Shown here: piece by piece, positions 58,208 through 64,000 of the stretch | Numbering within the stretch: the first letter of the stretch is position 1 | How the letters are laid out: each line of letters begins with the position of its first letter | From: Shewanella benthica KT99 | GTDB taxonomy: Bacteria > Pseudomonadota > Gammaproteobacteria > Enterobacterales > Shewanellaceae | Reading direction: 5' to 3' | Length of the DNA stretch: 64,000 nucleotides | NCBI RefSeq assembly: GCF_000172075.1 | Contig: NZ_ABIC01000011.1 | Location: 1-64,000, forward strand | Notes under the pieces: generated by a model | What the model was told of the DNA's origin: nothing | What the model saw: only the letters and a program-made list of their open reading frames with translations | Databases searched by the model: none | Made by a program: the position numbers and the translations under genes

Positions 58208-61021
58208 ATGAATAACGCCGATAACATGACGAAATACAGTCTCCGCTCTTGGGTACTTGTACTCGCGTTAGCGCCGACGATTCTAGTTGGTGTTCTACTG
58301 GGCAGCTATTTTACCATAAATCGTTTCTATGAACTCGAACAAACTCTCATAGAGCAAGGCAGTAACATTATTGAGCCACTGGCGATTGCTGCGGCCATTG
58401 GACTTGAGAACAATGACTTTGAAAGTACCAAAAAACTGATCACTGCCATCCAGCTAAATAAAGCCTCCTTAGTGCAGTTCATTGCCATTTTCGATACCAA
58501 TAATCGTGTCATAGTCACCTCGCATCATTATAAAAATCATGAAATGATGCGCTACGATCTGCCTTTTAGCAGCCTGCTCAACACTCAGCTCGAGCAAGTC
58601 GGCGACAGCATAATACTGCGCACGCCTATTTTTTCATCCCATAATGAACTTCACCTTAATACCGATGAAAACAGCGATACTGAACGCCTGGTCGCGATTA
58701 AGCTCGGCTACATAGCGATATTAGTCAATAAAGAGAATGCACTACTCGAGCAACATAGGGCCGCCGTTGCCGCATTTATTATCGTGTTAATCGGTGTTCA
58801 GCTGAATTTACTCTTCACCTTCAGACTGGTTAAAAACGTCACTCAGCCCATCACCGAGATGGTACGAGTCGTGGCTAAGATCCGTGAAGGCAAGCTCGAT
58901 ACCCGGGTGGACGGTAACTTGATCGGCGAGCTGGATCTGCTCAAACGAGGCATTAACGCCATGGCAGGTTCCTTGTCCGAATATCACGATGAGATGCAGC
59001 AGAATATCGATCAGGCGACATCGGATTTAAGGGAAACCTTGGAGCAGATCGAGATCCAGAATGTCGAGCTGGATCTCGCCAAGAAACGCGCGTTAGAGGC
59101 CAGTCGAATAAAATCAGAATTTCTGGCTAACATGTCGCATGAATTAAGGACTCCGCTCAACGGCGTCATAGGCTTTGCCAAACAGCTACTCAAAACGCCT
59201 CTGCATTCGAGTCAACAGGACTATGTCAACACCATAGAAAAAAGCGCGACTAACCTGTTGGGGAGCATCAACGACATCTTGGATTTCTCGAAACTCGAAG
59301 CCGGGAAGATGGTATTAGAGAACATGCCATTCGCACTGAGAGAGACCTTAGACGATACCATCACCTTGTTATCTAACAGTGCCCGTGACAAGGATATTGA
59401 ATTAGTGGTCGATATCGACCCATCGATACCGGAAGACCTCTCCGGCGATGCGATGCGGTTTAGCCAGATCATCACTAACCTGGTGGGAAATGCCATCAAA
59501 TTCACCGAGAGTGGTAGTGTGCATTTAAAACTGCAACTGATAGAAGCGACCGATGACAAGGTCAAGCTAAGATGCGAAGTGATCGATACCGGGATTGGTA
59601 TCGATGAGGATCAACAAGAACTGCTTTTTCAGGCATTTGGCCAGGCAGACTCATCCATTTCCCGTCGCTTTGGCGGCACGGGTCTTGGGCTTATCATCAC
59701 TAAGCGACTGGTCAACCGTATGGGCGGCCAGATAGGCTGTCATTCGAAGCCTAATACGGGTTCAACCTTCTGGTTCACCCTCCCTCTCGGCACTAGCATA
59801 TATCCAATAGGTCAGATCCAGTCAGTGGATAAACTGCTCAATAAGACTATCTTGTTGCTTGAATCCAGAGAGCGGTCTAACAACACCTTAGAACGTCAGG
59901 TAAGGCATTGGGGAATGCGGCTCACCAATATTCGATCCAGTGAGCAGCTGGCTCATCATTTCAGTCAGCACGATACTTTTTATGATTACGCCCTGATCAG
60001 CAACAAGGGCCTGGACAAAGACGGTGATATGGCCTCACAGCTGGAAAAGATAAAATCCAGGTGTCGCTATCTCATCTTTATCGGCGGAGATCTGGAGCAT
60101 GAACTCCACAGCATCTTGCCCTTTGTCGATAAGCGGGTATCGGCGCCAATAGGTGAGAAGGTACTGGCTCAGATCTTGATTGATCCTCAACCTAACCCAG
60201 AAATCCAGCAACGACTCAAACAATACACGCCTCCCGAGCCTATTTCGAGAGAAGCCATGAGTGTACTGGCTGTGGATGATAATCCGGCAAACCTAAAGCT
60301 CATCGATACCTTGCTAAAGGAAGTCGTCAGTCAAGTCACGGTTGTCAATGGCGGTCAAGGCGCCATCAAGCAGGCTCAGGAGCGTAGTTTCGACCTTATA
60401 TTCATGGATATACAGATGCCTGGCACAGATGGCTTCAGCGCCACTAAACAGATACGTCAGCACTCACTCAATCGTAACACTCCTATCATAGCGATGACGG
60501 CACATACCATTGCCGAAGAGAGAGACCGAATCGAACACTGTGGTATGGACGGTTACTTACCTAAACCCATAGATGAAACATCTCTTAGAAGTATCATAAG
60601 CCGCTGGAAGACCCGCCCCAGGTTCACTCACTTCGATCCGTTCACCTTAAATTGGGATCTGTGTTTGACCCAAGCAAACAATAAGACGGACTTAGCTCTG
60701 GATATGCTGCAAATGTTGGTGGACTCACTCCCTGAGACCAGAGCACAGCTGCAAGACTGTTTAGATAACTTCGATGAAAAACAGATGCTCACCACTGTAC
60801 ATAAACTACATGGCGCAAGTTGTTACTGCGGCGTACCCACGACACAGAAACTTTGCCATGAGATAGAATCGAGGTTAAAGCAAGGAATTGGTATCGCCAA
60901 GGTGGAACCTGAAATACTAGAGTTACTTGATGAACTAACTAAGGTAGAATCGGCGGTAAATCAAGTGTTATCACAGTTATCAACGGATGTATTAGATGAC
61001 AAACAAGCTCGGCTTCTTTAA
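58208..61021 (+). CDS. barA: Hybrid sensor histidine kinase BarA
   Basis: Membrane sensor kinase of the BarA/UvrY (GacS/GacA) system, which turns on CsrB-type RNAs that counter CsrA. 937 residues: first span about 14-35, periplasmic loop with 150 residues, second span about 186-206, HAMP, HisKA with H311 in MSHELRTPLNG, HATPase (about 420-530; IDTGIGIDEDQQELLFQAFG), receiver domain with phospho-acceptor Asp near D734 (FMDIQMPGTDGF) and Hpt domain with His near H865 (TVHKLHGASC). It diverges from rlmD and overlaps the next gene. Confidence 0.96.
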   Translation: MNNADNMTKYSLRSWVLVLALAPTILVGVLLGSYFTINRFYELEQTLIEQGSNIIEPLAIAAAIGLENNDFESTKKLITAIQLNKASLVQFIAIFDTNNRVIVTSHHYKNHEMMRYDLPFSSLLNTQLEQVGDSIILRTPIFSSHNELHLNTDENSDTERLVAIKLGYIAILVNKENALLEQHRAAVAAFIIVLIGVQLNLLFTFRLVKNVTQPITEMVRVVAKIREGKLDTRVDGNLIGELDLLKRGINAMAGSLSEYHDEMQQNIDQATSDLRETLEQIEIQNVELDLAKKRALEASRIKSEFLANMSHELRTPLNGVIGFAKQLLKTPLHSSQQDYVNTIEKSATNLLGSINDILDFSKLEAGKMVLENMPFALRETLDDTITLLSNSARDKDIELVVDIDPSIPEDLSGDAMRFSQIITNLVGNAIKFTESGSVHLKLQLIEATDDKVKLRCEVIDTGIGIDEDQQELLFQAFGQADSSISRRFGGTGLGLIITKRLVNRMGGQIGCHSKPNTGSTFWFTLPLGTSIYPIGQIQSVDKLLNKTILLLESRERSNNTLERQVRHWGMRLTNIRSSEQLAHHFSQHDTFYDYALISNKGLDKDGDMASQLEKIKSRCRYLIFIGGDLEHELHSILPFVDKRVSAPIGEKVLAQILIDPQPNPEIQQRLKQYTPPEPISREAMSVLAVDDNPANLKLIDTLLKEVVSQVTVVNGGQGAIKQAQERSFDLIFMDIQMPGTDGFSATKQIRQHSLNRNTPIIAMTAHTIAEERDRIEHCGMDGYLPKPIDETSLRSIISRWKTRPRFTHFDPFTLNWDLCLTQANNKTDLALDMLQMLVDSLPETRAQLQDCLDNFDEKQMLTTVHKLHGASCYCGVPTTQKLCHEIESRLKQGIGIAKVEPEILELLDELTKVESAVNQVLSQLSTDVLDDKQARLL

Positions 61022-61601
61022 ACGCATAAAAGCATTAGACTTGCAACAGAAGAAAGTATTCGCCATCGCATTGTGCCAACGTATGCTGCCTAACTATCAA
61101 CTTTTTTCAGAGGTGTGTGAGTTTGGTGATCCACAAGTACTCGATACTGCACTTAGCTTATTATGGCAATCTATCTACGATAAAAAGTTAAAACTCAATA
61201 TTGATATCTACCTGGAAAGATTAGAGTTAAACACTCCAAATCCTGCCGACTTCGATGCCTATGGGGTCTACCCCGCCATGGACGCGACCACGGCAATCAT
61301 CGCCCTCTTGAGTGCCATACAGAGTAAAGTCGAAGAAGATATCGTCAACATCAGTAAACTCTCTTCGAGCACAGTCGCCAACTACATAGAAGCGATTTCC
61401 GATGTCGATCTTGACGAAGATGCGTTTGATGACTACATATTTAATCATGAGGTCATGGTTGAAGAGAAGGAGCTGCAAAGCACACTACTGCAACTGATCG
61501 AAGACAATCCTAAGTTGCATGCTGACTTTGTAAAATCGTTGCGAAAAGAGATCATTGCAGCGGGCGTATCAAACATAGGTATCGTACAGCCTGAGAGCTA
61601 A
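60996..61601 (+). CDS. YjaG-family protein (DUF416)
   Basis: 201-residue cytoplasmic protein of the DUF416/YjaG family, all helical, function unknown. Signatures: LGFFKRIKALDLQQKKVFAI, CQRMLPNYQLFSEV, LLWQSIYDKKLKLNIDIYLE, GVYPAMDATTAIIALLSAIQ. The ATG overlaps the last 26 bases of barA, so it is translated with or after the kinase gene. A link to the BarA pathway is suggested only by position. Confidence 0.82.
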   Translation: MTNKLGFFKRIKALDLQQKKVFAIALCQRMLPNYQLFSEVCEFGDPQVLDTALSLLWQSIYDKKLKLNIDIYLERLELNTPNPADFDAYGVYPAMDATTAIIALLSAIQSKVEEDIVNISKLSSSTVANYIEAISDVDLDEDAFDDYIFNHEVMVEEKELQSTLLQLIEDNPKLHADFVKSLRKEIIAAGVSNIGIVQPES

Positions 61602-61773
61602 CGCTATCACTCTCAATGAGAAAATTGATTTATGAAGGCTATATCCTGACTAAGAGGGCCTAACAGAGACTCCACCATGTAAAAGCCAAACAGCCTCTAA
61701 GACCTTAGCTTAATAGCATCCCAATGAAAAACTGTGTTACTTTGATTAAAAAGTCAAATTAGGGATGCTATTG

Positions 61774-62772
61774 ATGTCACCTATCTTAACTCCATTGTTT
61801 GCCGTACTTGGGATCATGTTGCTAGGCTCGCTTATCCAGAAAAGCAGGATCCTGTCACCTGATACCGATCAAGTATTAAACCAGTATGTCTATTACATCG
61901 CTTTTCCGGCGATCATGCTGATTGCCTTGGCAGAAACGCCTATCGAAGGGATCTTACAGTGGGGATTTATTGCAGGTTATAGCTTAGCTATGATACTGAC
62001 CTATACATTGGTGATGTTGGTATCCTATATCACCAACAAAGGCCGCACAGATATCGCATCACTCAGGGCGCTAAACACCACATTCGGTAATTGTGCTTTT
62101 ATCGGCATGCCTCTACTCACCATACTGTTTCCGGATAATACTAATGCATTGACGGCTGCCGCCATCGCGACACTGCTATCGGTGATTATGTTTGCCCTGG
62201 TCTTGGTCACCATCGAGTTATATCAAGGGCAAAAGCAAGCATCCCCCCTCGTCGTTATCTTTCAGTCTCTGGTGCAGAACCCAATTGTGATTGGTAGCAG
62301 CATAGGCATGGTAATTTCGGCTCTCAGCATTCAAGTCAATGAATCGGTATCAATCATATTACACCAGATAGGCATGACTTCCAGCCCCTGTGCCCTTTTT
62401 GCTATAGGCATGGTGCTCGCCAAGGCGAGCGGAGGGCAAGGACTCTCTCTTGCCTCAACTCGGCCCGATGAGGCTCTTCAAGTGACCGCTAAACAAGGAA
62501 GACTGCAACATATCGCCGAATTAAGCTGGATTAATGTGTGCAAATTATTGATACAACCAGGCTTGGCCTATGTACTCTTAATGGCCTTTGGCGTCGAAGG
62601 AGACTGGCTGATCATGGGGGTCCTGCTAGCGTCGTTACCCACGGCAGCAAGTGTGTTTTTGTTGGCACAAAGGTATCGAGTGAAAGCCAGTATCAGTGCT
62701 CAGGCTATCATGTTAGGGACAGTGCTGAGTATCCTAACCCTGCCGACCATAGATTATCTACTTCGCAGTTAA
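61774..62772 (+). CDS. AEC-family transporter
   Basis: Inner-membrane carrier of the auxin-efflux-carrier/malonate family, transporting organic acids or efflux substrates. Start chosen at the second ATG (61774): AGGG lies nine bases before it, while the first ATG (61765) has it touching. 332 residues with about ten spans, including LTPLFAVLGIMLLGSLIQKS, FPAIMLIALAETPIEG, and TTFGNCAFIGMPLLTILFPD. Substrate is not predictable here. Single gene between the barA pair and recN. Confidence 0.88.
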   Translation: MSPILTPLFAVLGIMLLGSLIQKSRILSPDTDQVLNQYVYYIAFPAIMLIALAETPIEGILQWGFIAGYSLAMILTYTLVMLVSYITNKGRTDIASLRALNTTFGNCAFIGMPLLTILFPDNTNALTAAAIATLLSVIMFALVLVTIELYQGQKQASPLVVIFQSLVQNPIVIGSSIGMVISALSIQVNESVSIILHQIGMTSSPCALFAIGMVLAKASGGQGLSLASTRPDEALQVTAKQGRLQHIAELSWINVCKLLIQPGLAYVLLMAFGVEGDWLIMGVLLASLPTAASVFLLAQRYRVKASISAQAIMLGTVLSILTLPTIDYLLRS

Positions 62773-62850
62773 CCCGCTCAGTATCGAGTGGCTAAGTGCG
62801 ACTCAATCTTACAAATCAGAATAATATTGAGCAGTATTCACTCAAGGCTT

Positions 62851-62870
62851 TACTGTATATAAAATCAGTA
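62851..62870 (+). promoter_or_regulatory. First LexA-like box of recN
   Basis: TACTGTATATAAAATCAGTA: the left half matches TACTGT exactly, the right half has TCAGTA in place of ACAGTA. It is the weaker of two sites. Confidence 0.7.
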
Positions 62871-62872
62871 TA

Positions 62873-62892
62873 TACTGTTTAAAAACACAGTA
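62873..62892 (+). promoter_or_regulatory. Second LexA box of recN
   Basis: TACTGTTTAAAAACACAGTA fits TACTGT-N8-ACAGTA. It is 18 bases before the recN ATG and 22 from the first box, so two LexA dimers can sit on the same helix face. Confidence 0.88.
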
Positions 62893-62910
62893 CATTAAAG
62901 GGATGTCATT

Positions 62911-64000
62911 ATGCTTTGCCAACTCAGCATCAATAATTTCGCCATCGTTCGCTTTCTGGAGCTAGACTTCAAGCCTGGAATGACCAGTATTACCGGTGAA
63001 ACCGGTGCGGGTAAATCGATTGCAATTGACGCCCTGGGACTGTGCCTGGGGAACCGAGCCGATGCCAGCACGGTAAGGCCTGGTGCGACTAAAGCCGAGG
63101 TGAGCGCCAGATTTTCCTTGAATGACATCCCAGTTGCCAAACGTTGGCTCGAAGATAACGATCTCGACCATGATAATGACTGCATACTCAGGCGAACTGT
63201 TGGCAGCGATGGACGTTCCAGGGCATACATCAATGGCAATCCGGTGCCCTTATCACAGGCTAAAAATCTCGGGCAACTGCTTATTGGTATTCATGGTCAA
63301 CATGCACACCATGCCATGCTTAAGAGTGAACATCAGCTTACGCTATTAGACAGTTATGCCAATCATAAAATGCTACTCGACTCAGTCGCCGCAGGTTACC
63401 AGCGCTGTAAACTGATAGAAAAAGAGCTTAAGGCCTTAACTCAGTCACAACATGAACGTATTTCTCGCAAGCAGTTACTCCAGTATCAGGTCGAGGAGCT
63501 CGACGAATTTAGCCTTTCTCCCGGTGAATTTGAACAGATAGAGGCTGAGCACAAGAAGCTCGCCAATGGCACAGCCTTGGTTGAAGCCTGTAAAAATGAG
63601 CTGTTTATCTTACAGGAAAATGATCAGGGCAGCGTCGAGTCCTTGATCAACGCGGGTATCACTCAAGCCCAGGAGCTCGAGTCCTATGACCCTCTGCTGA
63701 CAAATGTCGTTAATATGCTAAACGAAGCCCTTATTCAAGTTCAGGAGAGCTGCAGCGAGCTGGAGACTTACTTAGCAGGCTTAGAGCTGGACCCGCAACA
63801 TTTTGCCTACTTAGAACAGAGATTATCCCAAGCCATACAGCTGGCGCGTAAGCATCACGTCAACCCGAACGAACTGGCCGCTCATCATCTGACACTTAAA
63901 TCTGAGTTGAGCGGCCTAGATTCTGACGAGGAAGCCTTGGACGATCTAAAGCAACAAGTTGCCGCCAGTCGAGACAGCTATCTGCTACATGCCAAAAAAC
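62911..64000 (+). CDS. recN: DNA repair protein RecN (partial, runs off the window)
   Basis: SMC-like ATPase that holds broken DNA ends together in recombinational repair. About 363 of the usual 550 codons are present. MLCQLSINNFAIVRFLELDF opens the protein, Walker A is GETGAGKSIAIDALG at about residues 30-45, then IHGQHAHHAMLKSEHQLTLL marks the end of the ATPase N-part, and a coiled coil begins at about residue 165 (EKELKALTQSQHERISRKQL). Two LexA boxes precede it. No stop is seen before the window end. Confidence 0.97.
   Translation, partial: MLCQLSINNFAIVRFLELDFKPGMTSITGETGAGKSIAIDALGLCLGNRADASTVRPGATKAEVSARFSLNDIPVAKRWLEDNDLDHDNDCILRRTVGSDGRSRAYINGNPVPLSQAKNLGQLLIGIHGQHAHHAMLKSEHQLTLLDSYANHKMLLDSVAAGYQRCKLIEKELKALTQSQHERISRKQLLQYQVEELDEFSLSPGEFEQIEAEHKKLANGTALVEACKNELFILQENDQGSVESLINAGITQAQELESYDPLLTNVVNMLNEALIQVQESCSELETYLAGLELDPQHFAYLEQRLSQAIQLARKHHVNPNELAAHHLTLKSELSGLDSDEEALDDLKQQVAASRDSYLLHAKK

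Overview
This window is a piece of a Shewanella chromosome or that of a very close marine gammaproteobacterial relative. The assignment rests on gene order, from memory of Shewanella and Vibrio genomes: tRNA-Ser/Arg cluster, csrA, alaS, recA, mutS, rpoS, nlpD, pcm, surE, truD, ispF, ispD, ftsB, eno, pyrG, mazG, relA, rlmD, barA, recN. It also rests on the oadGAB sodium pump and the iron-linked DUF3649/PepSY/DUF3325 set. No rRNA, CRISPR array or complete insertion sequence was seen.

Region by region. 0-7.6 kb is accessory and partly decayed: an Old Yellow Enzyme gene with a duplicated 3' end, remnants of a flavoenzyme and an amidohydrolase, a stand-alone HPF gene, an iron-linked membrane operon whose PepSY gene carries three frameshifts, and a beta-barrel protein. 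7.9-15 kb is a minus-strand group: tricorn protease, anti-sigma, ECF sigma and a vWA lipoprotein. 15-18.4 kb has a SulP transporter, purE and a cold-shock gene. 18.7-20.8 kb is a wrecked integrative element (AlpA regulator, small unknown genes, broken integrase). 20.9-34.6 kb has cell-envelope lipoproteins, gshA, an M16 peptidase, a DAACS symporter, small proteins, a MITE-like repeat family and the oad operon. 35.0-35.9 kb is a seven-gene tRNA array. 36.1-64 kb is the conserved block of RNA, DNA-repair, stress and isoprenoid genes, ending inside recN.

Many genes here act together. rpoS, nlpD, pcm and surE form the stationary-phase survival block. relA, csrA and barA belong to the stringent and Gac/Csr regulatory circuits. 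recA and recN carry LexA boxes and mutS lies between them. ispD and ispF are consecutive MEP-pathway steps.

The main surprises are losses inside this conserved block. recA has a single-base insertion that breaks its frame. recX and the aspartate kinase gene, expected beside alaS, are absent. MazG has lost its N-terminal domain by an in-frame deletion at a short repeat. These could be genuine erosion in a specialised lineage, or, for the single-base changes, sequence errors. I did not find a convincing new multi-gene system. The least explained material is the decayed AlpA element with its heptanucleotide repeat, and the MITE-like family.
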